Positions 28,409-38,125 are shown, counted from the stretch's first letter. The stretch is DNA of 64,000 nt from UBA10649 sp963700745 (GCA_963700745.1 CAVOYT010000009.1:493754-557753), one strand, 5' to 3'. The notes: generated by a model not told the origin, from the letters alone. Numbers and translations are program-made.

Positions 28409-29977
28409 TTACTTCACCAGCTCCAGCTCACTCGGCCGCCAGGTTTTGTTGAGCCATGGCTCCAGCGGTCCGTACATGCGCAGGATGATGAACCAGCTCT
28501 TGCCAGGGATGGTCTGGATCCAGTTGCTCTCCTTGCCCTTTGGCGCTTTGGGAGCAAAGTAGATATCATACGAACCATCGTTGTTGGCTTTGACCTCTCC
28601 GCTTAAACTATTTACCCCGGCATTAGGTTGGTCGCTCTGAAGCATGCTGCGCGTCTGAGGATCATAAATAGTAACTGACCAATTATCTTTTACCGGGACA
28701 TTAGGCGGGAGGTTAAGTTTGTATGTTTTTGCCCCATCCAAAGGCTGGTGTTTCGAATCTAACCCGGCAATACCGTAGTCCGAACCGACACCAGGTTTAA
28801 TACCTGCCATAGCCGGAGTTACACATACAGCGTTATAATGCATCCAAAGTCGAGCATCTATTCGACGGATTCCATCTTTTAGAAAGAATGCATCCTTGTC
28901 AGGAAATGCCATGACCCACTCGCTGTCTGTCTCTGGATAAAAATAATGTCCGGGATCACGTGGATAAACAGTATTAGCGCGCGCATATGCATTGCCGATA
29001 TCAACCGCTTCGTTTAGCAATCTCTTCATGCGAGCATCCGGCTTAAAAGGTTTTCCCTTGACGATGCCAATGCCGGCAATCAGGCCGCGGGTCTCGGGGT
29101 CGATGAAGCTGATCGGTTCCTTCTGGATGATTTCATTAAGCCGTTCAAAGTAGCTGAAATCGTTCGGCGGAACCGTATTGTAATATACGCCCGTCATGTT
29201 CTTGAACTCCATCTTCGGCGGATTGTCCTTCTTTGCCAGCGGATAGACTTTCAGGTTGTTCTTGATGTTGTCGGCCGACTTCTTGACGTCGGCAGGGTTG
29301 GTCACACTCCCCCTGACATAACCGCGCATGAAGTTCCACACCACATAGCTCGTGGATTTGACGACAAAGTAGCCTTTCGGCACTTCACCCTTGTAACCCG
29401 GAGGAAGTACGAGATACTTGCCGCCTTTTCCTTTGTCCGGACCGGCCGCCCCCATGTCGCTGAGATAGCGCATATCGCCATCATCGAGGATGCCCAGCAC
29501 ATCAGGCGGGAGTTCAATCACGGTCGGACCGTCTTTGTCGAGATCGAGAAAGCTCCAGGTATAGAGGGAGGTGTTGTTATAGGTCAGCACCTGCGACTTG
29601 GAATCCCCCAGCTGCTCCCAAAGCACGACCTGGTGGCTTTTTCCCATACCCATGTCCCGGCTTCCCTGGAGCAGACTGTAGGTGGATACCGCAGGCATCA
29701 TATTAACGTAAACCTGAACCGCACGGGCACGATCCATGTAGTCATAGACTGCCTCTTTGGTGTCCCCGATGGGGATGCCGTCGAAGAACTCCAGGGTTCC
29801 AATCGGCGTCTTGACCTTATTCGGCGTGGTGATATTCTCCGGAATAGGCGTGGTCATTTTCATTTCCGGCTTTTGCGTTATCATTTTTATTCCCGATTCT
29901 GTCGCCCAGGCTCCGGACAGTGTACTGACCAGCATCACGGCCGCCAAGACTAAAACGAGAGTGCTTTTCAATTTCAT
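28409..29977 (-). CDS. Exported DUF1254/DUF1214 protein, copy 3
   Basis: 522 residues, unbroken. Signal peptide MKLKSTLVLVLAAVMLV cleaved near AWATE. DUF1254 region (IPENITTPNKVKTPIGTLEFF, YDYMDRARAVQVYVNMMPAVS), GPDKGKGGKYLVLPPGYKGE, GKPFKPDARMKRLLNEA, and DUF1214 region KLNLPPNVPVKDNWSVTIYD to ELELVK. Very like copy 2 in motifs and order, so a tandem duplicate. RBS AAGGAGAAAAAGC precedes the ATG. Confidence 0.88.
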   Translation of the reverse strand: MKLKSTLVLVLAAVMLVSTLSGAWATESGIKMITQKPEMKMTTPIPENITTPNKVKTPIGTLEFFDGIPIGDTKEAVYDYMDRARAVQVYVNMMPAVSTYSLLQGSRDMGMGKSHQVVLWEQLGDSKSQVLTYNNTSLYTWSFLDLDKDGPTVIELPPDVLGILDDGDMRYLSDMGAAGPDKGKGGKYLVLPPGYKGEVPKGYFVVKSTSYVVWNFMRGYVRGSVTNPADVKKSADNIKNNLKVYPLAKKDNPPKMEFKNMTGVYYNTVPPNDFSYFERLNEIIQKEPISFIDPETRGLIAGIGIVKGKPFKPDARMKRLLNEAVDIGNAYARANTVYPRDPGHYFYPETDSEWVMAFPDKDAFFLKDGIRRIDARLWMHYNAVCVTPAMAGIKPGVGSDYGIAGLDSKHQPLDGAKTYKLNLPPNVPVKDNWSVTIYDPQTRSMLQSDQPNAGVNSLSGEVKANNDGSYDIYFAPKAPKGKESNWIQTIPGKSWFIILRMYGPLEPWLNKTWRPSELELVK

Positions 29978-30024
29978 GCTTTTTCTCCTTTCTTACAAAG
30001 CAGGGTAAATATTTGATATTCACG

Positions 30025-30052
30025 GGTACCGGCAGCTGTTTTTGCCGGTGCC
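30025..30052. terminator. Hairpin between array copies 3 and 4
   Basis: GGTACCGGCA / TGCCGGTGCC, 9 of 10 pairs, with an 8-base loop, in the 95-base gap. No T-tract on the minus strand, so it could be an mRNA-processing or attenuating hairpin rather than a full terminator. Confidence 0.4.
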
Positions 30053-30072
30053 AGCAAAATTAAAGATTTCAT

Positions 30073-31623
30073 CTATTTCACCAGCTCCACATCATTCGGG
30101 ATCCAGGTCTTCTCATTGAACGCCTTGAGCGGCCCGTAGTAGCGCATGTAGACAAAGAATCCCTGATCCGGCAGCGTTTGGACCCAGTTCTGAGCAGCAA
30201 CATCTTTCGGCTTCTCGTTAGAGAAGTAGATATCGATGGAGCCATCACTATTAGTTATTGGTGCCGGCTTCTGCTGGCTGCTGATACTTGGGTAGGGCTG
30301 AGTCGTCTGTACTACGCAGCGAGTCCATGTATCGTAGACCGTCACCGCCCAGAACAGCTTGACCGGAACATTGGCTGGCATATGCAGCTTATAGGTCTTA
30401 TTGCCGTCAAAGTATTTGCCATCCTTATCTTTGTAAGTGGTCTGGTATCTGGAACCTAATCCGTCTGGCATCTGGGCGGCCATGGCGGGCGTGATACCAT
30501 CGGCGGTAAAGTGAAAGGTCGTGCGCGCCTCTAGATTAAAGTAGCCTTTTGGATCAAAGCTCGAGCTGTCGCCTATGTAAGGGCTCTCCCACATACGATT
30601 CGGATAGACCTTCGCTATGGACTGACGACTGTCGAACGCGATCACGCGGGACATAGCGACGCCATCTTTAGCGGCCTGGTTGAGGATCTTCTTCATGCGT
30701 GCGTCTGGGTTGAACGGCTTGCCTTGTACAATGCCGATGGATGCGAGGCGACCCAGCTTTTCTTTGCCAAAGGCTTCGGCCGGTTCATAGTTAATGATGT
30801 CATGCATCCATTCGAATGCGGTGGCATCTTCGGGAACCAGGGTATTGATTGGCACCCCTGTCACATTGGTAAATTTGCCTTTACGTGGTCCTGTTTTTAA
30901 CGGATAGATTTTGGCGTTCTTGCGAAAGAATTCCATCGCTTTTTCGCCCGTTCCGACTACCGCCGCGTTGGCGCGAACAAACGAAAAGAGACGATAGGTC
31001 GGCGATTTAAATACAAAATAGCCGTCCGGCACATCACCTTTGTAACCAGGAGGAAGAATCAGGTATTTTCCTCCCTTACCTTTGTCCATGCCTGTGGGGC
31101 CAATATCGAAAGCAAACAGGAAATTCGCGTCATCCACAGGTCCCATCAATCCGGCGGGTGCTTCAAAAACCGTAGGGCCATCTACTTTAAGGTCAAACAC
31201 CATCATGGCATAGATGCTCTCCGTATTACCGGTCAGCCACATTGCCTTTGAATCCAGGCGGTCAGCCGTCACCGCAATATCCGAGCTGTTGCGTGAACCG
31301 TAATCCCGTGCTGTTCCGATCATCATTCCACGCATCGACAGGGCGGGATACATATCGAGGTACAGCTGCGTTGCACGCTGCAGATCGAGCTCGTCGTAGA
31401 CCTTCTGCACCGTTTTCTCAGTCGGGTAGCCACCGGGAAATTCCAGCTTCCCGAACCGGGTCTCCATCTTATCGGGCGCCGGTTTGAAATCCTTTGCAGA
31501 TTGTGGGGCTTGAGCGTCAGCCTGCTCGAAGATGCTCTTTCCCTGCTCGGCGTAAGCCGGAGCAACCAGGCTGGCCGCCATCAGTCCGGTAATGGCCATG
31601 TTTATTAATGATTTCATTTTCAT
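30073..31623 (-). CDS. Exported DUF1254/DUF1214 protein, copy 4
   Basis: 516 residues, unbroken. Signal peptide MKMKSLINMAITGLMAASLVAPAYAEQ. DUF1254 region (YDELDLQRATQLYLDMYPALS), GPTGMDKGKGGKYLILPPGYKGD in place of the usual GPDKGKGGK, GKPFNPDARMKKILNQA, and DUF1214 region KLHMPANVPVKLFWAVTVYD to DVELVK. Shares its sub-type with copy 1. The 108 bases separating it from copy 5 contain a degenerate heptamer repeat. Confidence 0.88.
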   Translation of the reverse strand: MKMKSLINMAITGLMAASLVAPAYAEQGKSIFEQADAQAPQSAKDFKPAPDKMETRFGKLEFPGGYPTEKTVQKVYDELDLQRATQLYLDMYPALSMRGMMIGTARDYGSRNSSDIAVTADRLDSKAMWLTGNTESIYAMMVFDLKVDGPTVFEAPAGLMGPVDDANFLFAFDIGPTGMDKGKGGKYLILPPGYKGDVPDGYFVFKSPTYRLFSFVRANAAVVGTGEKAMEFFRKNAKIYPLKTGPRKGKFTNVTGVPINTLVPEDATAFEWMHDIINYEPAEAFGKEKLGRLASIGIVQGKPFNPDARMKKILNQAAKDGVAMSRVIAFDSRQSIAKVYPNRMWESPYIGDSSSFDPKGYFNLEARTTFHFTADGITPAMAAQMPDGLGSRYQTTYKDKDGKYFDGNKTYKLHMPANVPVKLFWAVTVYDTWTRCVVQTTQPYPSISSQQKPAPITNSDGSIDIYFSNEKPKDVAAQNWVQTLPDQGFFVYMRYYGPLKAFNEKTWIPNDVELVK

Positions 31624-31648
31624 TGTCTTTACTCCTTTCTATAATTAT

Positions 31649-31724
31649 GGTTCCTGGTTCCGGGTTCAGGGTTCAGGGCTCAGGGTTTTGTTTTTCAACC
31701 TCTGAACTTTGAACCTTTGAACCT
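31649..31724. repeat. Degenerate GGGTTCA heptamer repeat forming an inverted repeat
   Basis: Between copies 4 and 5: tandem GGTTC(A/C)GG-type units (31649-31686) followed by the complementary series CTCTGAACTTTGAACCTTTGAACC (about 31700-31724). Together they could fold as a long imperfect hairpin. Confidence 0.6.
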
Positions 31725-31731
31725 TATTTCT

Positions 31732-33276
31732 CTACTTCACCAATTCAATTTCACCCGGGCGCCATGCTTTGTCATACCAGACCTGGGTTGGGCTGTAGAT
31801 TCTCCAGAGTACGTTCCACCCTTTATTCGGAATGGTCTGTACCCAGTTTACATTGCCTTCCGGCTTTTCTGGGCCAAAATAAACATCGTAACTACCATCT
31901 GCATTTTGCACTACGTCACTTTGTATGCTGGTAACTCCCGGCAAACGCTGATCAGTTTGTAACATGCAACGTGTTTGATTGTCGTACACTGTGATTTCCC
32001 AAAACCTTTCTGCTGGTACATTGGCAGGAATATGCAGCTTGTAATTATTGGCACCATTCAATATTTCACCTTCTGAGTCGCGTAGACCGATCACATATTG
32101 AGAACCGGCACCTACAGGAGGTTTGACCATAACCGGTGTGATGCCGGTTGCATAGTAATGGAAGCGGGTTCTTTCGTTGATTAAGCGTGCACCATTATGG
32201 TCAAAAGCGTAGCTTCCACCGGCAAAACCGACTTCCCAGCTTTTACTATCCGGCCAGATCTTTACGTTTTCGTTTCTGTTTCTCCAGATAATAGAGCGTT
32301 GCGTGGCGGTACCAACTAATGCTGCTTCTTTCAGAATTTTGGTCATTCGAGCATCGGGCTTGAACTCTTTCCCTTTCTCGATTCCAATAGAAGCAAGCAT
32401 GCCTAATGATTCAGTATCCCAGGCAGCGGCGGGTTCTTCCTGTACCACCTCATTCACTTCATGGAAGAAAGTAATATCCTGAGCATGCAAGGTGTTGATA
32501 TACTTGTTAGATACGTCGTGAAACTTTACAGGCGTTGGGTTATCAGCTTCCGCTAAAGGATATACTTTTAAATGATCCTTAATATTTTTTACAACAGCTG
32601 CGTTGTCATCGCCCTTAGGAAAACCTCTTAGAGCAAACCAGTTACCATATGTATCTGACCTTTTAACAAAGGGGCCTTCTTCCAGATCGCCTTCATAATC
32701 AGGTGGAAGAATGATGTATTTTCCACCTTTACCTTTATCGGGCCCTGCATTTCCAATATCGGTGACATAGTGGAACCAGAAGTTGTCTAATATGGCCAAT
32801 ACATCGGGGGGTGTTTCCATAACAACCGGCCCACTTTTCGTGTCAATCCACATGAATAGGTAGATCACCGTCGTATTACCGGTTAACAGAAGTCCTTTAG
32901 AATCCAGACGACTTTCCCAGATAATAGCAGTTTCATTATCAGGACCATATTCACGGATTCCTCTTCTGAAACCTGCCAGTGAAGCCGCAGGAGTAGTCAT
33001 GATCATGGACTCTACAGCACGAGAAAAGTCCAGGTGATCCCACACTTTTTCAGCGGTTTCTGCCGTGGGAACCCCGTCAAAGAATTTCAGCGTGCCTAAA
33101 CGGGTATCCACCTCATCCGGAATCAAGACATTAGCCGGAATTTCGGTGGTCATGTTCATTTTGAGTGGTTGATTGGGAGACTGCTGAGACGATTTTTTAC
33201 AGCCGACGGTAAGCAGGCTGACGGCCATCAGCACAATCAGAGCCATAGCCAGTGGATATAAACCTTTTGTTTTCAT
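31732..33276 (-). CDS. DUF1254/DUF1214 lipoprotein, copy 5
   Basis: About 514 residues, unbroken. Unlike the other four copies it carries a lipobox, LLTVGC, followed by KKSSQQSPNQ, so it is probably a lipid-anchored version. DUF1254 region (IPANVLIPDEVDTRLGTLKFF), GPDKGKGGKYIILPPDYEGD, GKEFKPDARMTKILKEA, DUF1214 region KLHIPANVPAERFWEITVYD to EIELVK. Sub-type of copies 2 and 3. First transcribed of the array; start at 33276 behind GGGAGAAGACAAA. Confidence 0.87.
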   Translation of the reverse strand: MKTKGLYPLAMALIVLMAVSLLTVGCKKSSQQSPNQPLKMNMTTEIPANVLIPDEVDTRLGTLKFFDGVPTAETAEKVWDHLDFSRAVESMIMTTPAASLAGFRRGIREYGPDNETAIIWESRLDSKGLLLTGNTTVIYLFMWIDTKSGPVVMETPPDVLAILDNFWFHYVTDIGNAGPDKGKGGKYIILPPDYEGDLEEGPFVKRSDTYGNWFALRGFPKGDDNAAVVKNIKDHLKVYPLAEADNPTPVKFHDVSNKYINTLHAQDITFFHEVNEVVQEEPAAAWDTESLGMLASIGIEKGKEFKPDARMTKILKEAALVGTATQRSIIWRNRNENVKIWPDSKSWEVGFAGGSYAFDHNGARLINERTRFHYYATGITPVMVKPPVGAGSQYVIGLRDSEGEILNGANNYKLHIPANVPAERFWEITVYDNQTRCMLQTDQRLPGVTSIQSDVVQNADGSYDVYFGPEKPEGNVNWVQTIPNKGWNVLWRIYSPTQVWYDKAWRPGEIELVK

Positions 33277-33339
33277 TTTGTCTTCTCCCTTCTTACTCTG
33301 CAATTTTTGATTTATATTCCTTTTAAGTATTTCATTTCC

Positions 33340-34170
33340 TCATTTCGGAAACATAAACGTGAGCTGAAACTGCATGGTCCAGTCCGATGCGTCATCAGGT
33401 TTTTCCACGTTGTAATACGACCTTAACGCCATATTTACCGGCTGCTTTCCGATCTTGAACACCCTGCCAGCACCTCCGCCAAAGGGCACTGTCCAGACGT
33501 CACCGCTGTCCGCATTCCAGTTGGCCGTGATGGTAGGGGCTGAGGTCAGATACCAGCCGCCCTTCATGTTGTAATTGACAAAATACTGGGCAGAGAATGC
33601 GTGCACGTTCGGGGCGTCATCATACCCGTTTCCAATATTCCAGACGTTCGAGACGAGCGCACCGATAACCCAGGGACCCGGCATGGTCAGCCCAACGAAA
33701 GACGGGCCGAGAGTCCACTGGTTTGAGGTCGCACGATCCATGCCGGTGGGCATTCCCAGTTGTGGTCCCACTCCCCATATCAATTTACCGGGCTTTGCAG
33801 GTGTAATAAAGCCCTGATAAGTGAAGTCTCCCATACCGAACACTCTCCCTTGCCCTGGGACACGCCCTCCCTGAGAAATGAGCGGTACGATGGCCCGGTT
33901 GATCAGGTTCCAGTTTTCGGTGAGGTTCATCGGCATAACGGGCTTGATGTTGAGGACAAAATCTGTCTTATCCTGTGGGCCGGCATTTAATTTAAAGCTA
34001 CCTTCAAAGGGCACGCTTATGAGGCTGCTGACCGGGTTCTGGGACTGCTTGGCCAGATCATGAAAGACGTGTTTCCCCTCCTCTTGTGCCCCTACAAGTG
34101 TTATCGGAGCGATGATGGCAAGCATGACAATCGCTGCGATACAGAGTGTGGCAAATCGTTTTGTTTTCAT
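33340..34170 (-). CDS. Outer-membrane channel-like protein (phenol MetA-pathway/transporter family)
   Basis: About 276 residues. Signal peptide ending near TLVGAQ, then a beta-barrel-like sequence: FVLNIKPVMPMNLTENWNLINRAIVPL, GMGDFTYQGFITPAKPGKLIWGVGPQLGMPTG, WVIGALVSNVWNIG, and a terminal FQLTFMFPK. This pattern belongs to outer-membrane proteins annotated as putative MetA-pathway-of-phenol-degradation or transporter. Start at 34170 with AAGGAGGAAAG before it. Precedes the DUF1254 array on the same strand and is probably co-regulated. Confidence 0.75.
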   Translation of the reverse strand: MKTKRFATLCIAAIVMLAIIAPITLVGAQEEGKHVFHDLAKQSQNPVSSLISVPFEGSFKLNAGPQDKTDFVLNIKPVMPMNLTENWNLINRAIVPLISQGGRVPGQGRVFGMGDFTYQGFITPAKPGKLIWGVGPQLGMPTGMDRATSNQWTLGPSFVGLTMPGPWVIGALVSNVWNIGNGYDDAPNVHAFSAQYFVNYNMKGGWYLTSAPTITANWNADSGDVWTVPFGGGAGRVFKIGKQPVNMALRSYYNVEKPDDASDWTMQFQLTFMFPK

Positions 34171-34213
34171 TGATCTTTCCTCCTTTTTTGTCCTGTAGAA
34201 ATTGACTGCCCTA

Positions 34214-34594
34214 TCAATCGTCTTCATTCATCACACGACGAATTATTTCCAATAAAGATTCTTCCTGAAACGGCTTCTGTAGGAACCCTTTTGCCCCGCA
34301 CGTCATCGCATGGGAACGGTCACCCGGCTTGGCATCTGCAGTGATAAAAATGACTTTGAGATCGCTCCTTAAATCGTTCAGTTTTTTCTGCAGAGCAAAA
34401 CCGTCCATCCCGGGCATGCGCAGATCAAGGATCAGTATCCCTTTTTTGTATTCAACCGGAACGAAATCAAGGAACGTTTGAGGGGAATAAAATGTCTCTG
34501 CGGGATATCCAGAGGCTTTTAAAAGCCGTTGAAGTGACCTGGAGAATGTAACGTCATCATCGACAATGTAGGCATGGAAGTTCTCTTTTCGCAT
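34214..34594 (-). CDS. Single-domain response regulator
   Basis: 126 residues, a receiver domain only. Acidic pocket DDD near residue 12, phosphorylated Asp in LILDLRMPGMDGFALQ, Thr in VIFITADAKP, and Lys in GFLQKPF. No output domain, so it may relay phosphate from the nearby PAS kinase or control a protein partner. Lies upstream of the barrel gene and overlaps its 5' leader. Confidence 0.88.
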   Translation of the reverse strand: MRKENFHAYIVDDDVTFSRSLQRLLKASGYPAETFYSPQTFLDFVPVEYKKGILILDLRMPGMDGFALQKKLNDLRSDLKVIFITADAKPGDRSHAMTCGAKGFLQKPFQEESLLEIIRRVMNEDD

Positions 34595-34658
34595 TATACG
34601 GAAAGCATAAAGGAATCTCAGATACCTGTCTATTGTACTTTAGTACAATATGGCTGAT

Positions 34659-35297
34659 TTAGACTTTTGGGCTTTTTCTTGCAGGGGAGAGGCCCACTTT
34701 CTGGGCCATCCGGACAAGCTCAGCCACAGAAACGACATTGAGTTTCCTCATTATCTCAGCGCGGTGTGCTTTTATCGTACGTTCTGATATTTTAAGAAAA
34801 TACGCAATCTGTTTATTGAGCATGCCTGTTATTATCCAGCGGAATACTTCATGTTCCCGCGGGGTAAGAGAATTAATAAGGTGCTGTGTATTACTTATTT
34901 CATCCTGCTGTTTTTTGAGTTGCGCGTCTTTATCCAGCGCCTGATCTATAGCCTTGAACAGATTTTGCTCCTCTACAGGCTTTAACAAAAAATCAACAGC
35001 TCCGTCCTTCATAGCTTGAATGCCAGTAGGAACATCTTTGAGGGCGGTGAGGAAAATAACAGGAATAGAAATATTGTGTCTCGCAAGCTCTCTTTGAAGG
35101 TCAGGTCCGGTCAAATCCGGCATACGGACATCAAGCAGCACACAACTGGGTCCATCATAACTCTTTCTTTGTAAAAATGCTTCAGCCGATGTAAATGTCT
35201 CAACATCATATCCAATAGACTTGACCAACCGTGCCAGGCTCCTGAGAAAGGCTGCGTCATCATCGACAATGAATATTTTAGGTATTATTTCACTCAC
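34659..35297 (-). CDS. FixJ/NarL-type response regulator
   Basis: 212 residues. Receiver domain (FIVDDDAAFLRSLARL, phospho-Asp in VLLDVRMPDLTGPDLQ, VIFLTALKDV, DFLLKPV), a helical linker, and a LuxR-type helix-turn-helix (LTPREHEVFRWIITGMLNKQIA, SERTIKAHRAEIMRKL). A transcription activator; 12 bases downstream of the PAS kinase gene, hence its likely partner. It may control the DUF1254/outer-membrane genes beside it (inference). Confidence 0.9.
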   Translation of the reverse strand: MSEIIPKIFIVDDDAAFLRSLARLVKSIGYDVETFTSAEAFLQRKSYDGPSCVLLDVRMPDLTGPDLQRELARHNISIPVIFLTALKDVPTGIQAMKDGAVDFLLKPVEEQNLFKAIDQALDKDAQLKKQQDEISNTQHLINSLTPREHEVFRWIITGMLNKQIAYFLKISERTIKAHRAEIMRKLNVVSVAELVRMAQKVGLSPARKSPKV

Positions 35298-35309
35298 AAC
35301 TTCTTGTCC

Positions 35310-37640
35310 TTATATAGGGAGAGTGAGAAAAAAGCTCGCCCCTCCTTCTTCATTATTTTCAGCCCAAATATTCCCGCCATGTGATTTAATAATCGTCATG
35401 TTCACAGACAGTCCCATCCCCATGCCTTCCTTTTTCGTGGTAAAAAAAGGGCTAAACAGGCTGTCTTTTTCCTTATCATCGAAACCCATCCCCGAATCCT
35501 GCACGCACACAATAAGGCTCTCGGCATCATGTTGAGCAGTGGATATATGAAGATTCTTTATTTTGCTTTGCCTCATTGCGTCGATGGCATTAATGATCAG
35601 ATTTAGAAATGCTTGCTGAAGCTGAACACGATCACCATGTATGCTGGGAAGTTTCCCTGCCATTTGTTTTGACAAAGAAATATTTTCAATAACGAGTTCA
35701 CTGTGAGTGAGTGTAAGTATCTCTTCAATAATATCGTTTATCTGTATTTCGGAAAATACAATCACTGACTTTTTCATCAAAGCCCTCAGCTTATGAATAA
35801 CATCACTGGCTCTTCGGTCTTCAGAGATGATATCATCGATAATCGCCCTAATCTCATCAATGTCTGGATTCCCGCTTTCAAGAAACCTTTTTGCGGCGTT
35901 GGCATTATTGAGGATGGAACCCAAAGGATGGTTAATTTCATGCGCAAGGGCTGCGGTAAGCTCCACTAAGGTACCTGTGCGGGTAGCGTGTAGTAATTCC
36001 GCTTTCATTTGCCCCATCTCTTCTTCTTTTCTTATGCGTTCGGTTATATCTTCACTCATAAAAACGACATAAATAACTTTGCCGTTGACGTCTTTTATCG
36101 GAAACCCCCTGGTTTGCACCCAGCATTTCCTTGATATTGGCTTTTTAATATCAAGCGTCTTCAATGTATCTACGCCATCATATTCATAAATTGGAAAAGT
36201 TACTGTTTCTCCTAAAAATGGCTTTTCTATAAAAGGCATCAGCCCTTTTTGCTCAGCCTGCTTGTCTTGAAGAACGTTGTATTTATGGTAAAGCTCTGCA
36301 AGCGTTTCTTTGTTAAGGGCGTAAAGCGTGGCATAAGCCGCATTCGATTGGACCAAACAACCATCCGTTGAATGAATCTGGATCGACACGGGAGACTGCT
36401 CGATGGTATTTCGAAACTTCGTTTCGCTTGCCTTTAGCAATTCCTCTGCGTGTTTGCGTTCGGTCATGTCCTCTTCAACATTCACAATATTTACCACCTC
36501 GCCTTTGCTGTTCTTCACAGGATAAAAACTTGACTTTAAGTAGATTTTTTTTGCTTTCGTACCGGCCAGCCCAAGGTCTGCCATCGTATTGGTCGCATCA
36601 TATTCGATCTGAGGCAGAGTAACAACCTCACCACGAAACGCCCTCTTAATAGCTGGCATAACGCCCCGCTCAACAGCTTCCTCATCTTCAAGAATGTTAT
36701 ATTTCTCCATAACTTCTGGTAAGGTTTCTTCCGGTATACCCCACAGTTTCTTAAACGTTTCATTGATCTGATAGATATGTCCATCAGGTTTCAGGATTTG
36801 TATAGAAAAAGGAGACTGTTCCACAAGAAGCCTGAATTTCTCTTCACTCTCCCTTAACGTCTCCTCTGCCTGCTTTCGTTCGGTGATGTCAATACCGAAC
36901 GAGGTGAGCCCGACAATCTCCTCGCCTTGCCTGATTTCGCTGTTGCTCCAGGAGATGAATCGTTCCCGGCCGTCCTTGGTCACAATAGGATTCTCAAAAA
37001 CCTGTGGCATACCGCCTTGTATCAGCCGGTTAAACTCGTCATATACTTCCGGGTATCGATCGCGCGGGACCAGAACCTCAAACCAGTCCTTTCCCCTTAC
37101 TTCTGCCAAGGAGTACCCGGTAATGGCCTCCGCAGCAGGATTAAAGTGTGTCAGCTGTCCTTCGGTATCCAGGCTGATGATCATCACATTGGCTTTTTGA
37201 AGCAGATGATCAGTATAGGCCCTTATCTGTTTCAAGTCCATCTGTGCCTGCTTGCGTTCACTGATATCTTTGACAACCGATACGAAGCATTCTGGCTGGT
37301 TTGCTTTATTTCGCACCAGAGAGACCGTCAGGTTGACCCACACGATATCGCCGCTCTTTCGGACATATCGTGTATCCATTGAGTAGGTTGAGATTTCCCC
37401 GGCCAGCATTTGGCGTACATATTCAAGGTTAGCATCAAGGTCGGCAGGATGGGTAATATCCTGGAACGTGAGTTCAAGCATCTCATTGTGGGAGTACCCG
37501 ACGATATCACAGAAGTGCTGGTTGCTGTGCAGGAAACGCCCGTCGGGCGCAACGTGTGCTATGCCGACGGCGAGTTGCTCGAAGGTAGAGCGGAAATGTT
37601 CCTCGCTTTTGCTGAACGTCTTCTTTGTTTTCTTCTTCAT
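35310..37640 (-). CDS. Multi-PAS sensor histidine kinase (FixL-like)
   Basis: 776 residues, no membrane helices, so a cytoplasmic sensor. Four PAS domains with PAC motifs in tandem (starting near residues 14, 140, 265 and 405; for example GYSHNEMLELTFQDITHP, GYSLAEVRGKDWFEVLVP), then HisKA with AALAHEINHPLGSILNN near residue 568, and HATPase_c (NLIINAIDAM, DSGMGFDDKE, GMGMGLSVNMTIIKSHGG). The missing haem or flavin residue information means the signal is unknown. Kinase and FixJ-type regulator form one operon. Confidence 0.9.
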   Translation of the reverse strand: MKKKTKKTFSKSEEHFRSTFEQLAVGIAHVAPDGRFLHSNQHFCDIVGYSHNEMLELTFQDITHPADLDANLEYVRQMLAGEISTYSMDTRYVRKSGDIVWVNLTVSLVRNKANQPECFVSVVKDISERKQAQMDLKQIRAYTDHLLQKANVMIISLDTEGQLTHFNPAAEAITGYSLAEVRGKDWFEVLVPRDRYPEVYDEFNRLIQGGMPQVFENPIVTKDGRERFISWSNSEIRQGEEIVGLTSFGIDITERKQAEETLRESEEKFRLLVEQSPFSIQILKPDGHIYQINETFKKLWGIPEETLPEVMEKYNILEDEEAVERGVMPAIKRAFRGEVVTLPQIEYDATNTMADLGLAGTKAKKIYLKSSFYPVKNSKGEVVNIVNVEEDMTERKHAEELLKASETKFRNTIEQSPVSIQIHSTDGCLVQSNAAYATLYALNKETLAELYHKYNVLQDKQAEQKGLMPFIEKPFLGETVTFPIYEYDGVDTLKTLDIKKPISRKCWVQTRGFPIKDVNGKVIYVVFMSEDITERIRKEEEMGQMKAELLHATRTGTLVELTAALAHEINHPLGSILNNANAAKRFLESGNPDIDEIRAIIDDIISEDRRASDVIHKLRALMKKSVIVFSEIQINDIIEEILTLTHSELVIENISLSKQMAGKLPSIHGDRVQLQQAFLNLIINAIDAMRQSKIKNLHISTAQHDAESLIVCVQDSGMGFDDKEKDSLFSPFFTTKKEGMGMGLSVNMTIIKSHGGNIWAENNEEGGASFFLTLPI

Positions 37641-38125
37641 GTGGAGCCCTTTCGGCTTTTTTTTTATAAGGAACCTATCCTACATTGAATTGATACACTA
37701 CTTGTAACCCTAATTTTTGCAGATTTCCATTTGATCAGTTATCTTTATGGAGATAAGCAGTCCTTCAAATTGCATGTAGGAGTCTTAAATAAGAAATAGG
37801 TGTGTGTTTGCATGGGAAATAAGCGTTTTTCAAAAATATCAGGGGTGAGAAGTTCTTCTATGTTAAAAAGCAAGACCCTTTCACCCCAACGCAGTATGTT
37901 GCAACGTCTTTATAGTGAGCATCTTCTTCAAAACCAATCTTCTATGAGCAGACAGTCTTTCATCAATGAATGACGCTGCATTGCCTTGTTCATGTACTTG
38001 AAGGCGTGGGTTCGTAGTCTATGTGATGACAGACAGCATCTTTTCATGCGCTGTAGAAGTCACGAATACGATACCCACGGTACACCTCATTTTGAAGATA
38101 TGCTCCTATACTTTATAATCACACT
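37641..38125. other. Non-coding stretch between kinase gene and IS110 transposase
   Basis: 485 bases with no supportable gene. Should hold the kinase promoter and the right noncoding end of the IS110 element. An imperfect dyad (GGGTTCGTA / TACGATACCC) spans about 38,008-38,080. Confidence 0.4.
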
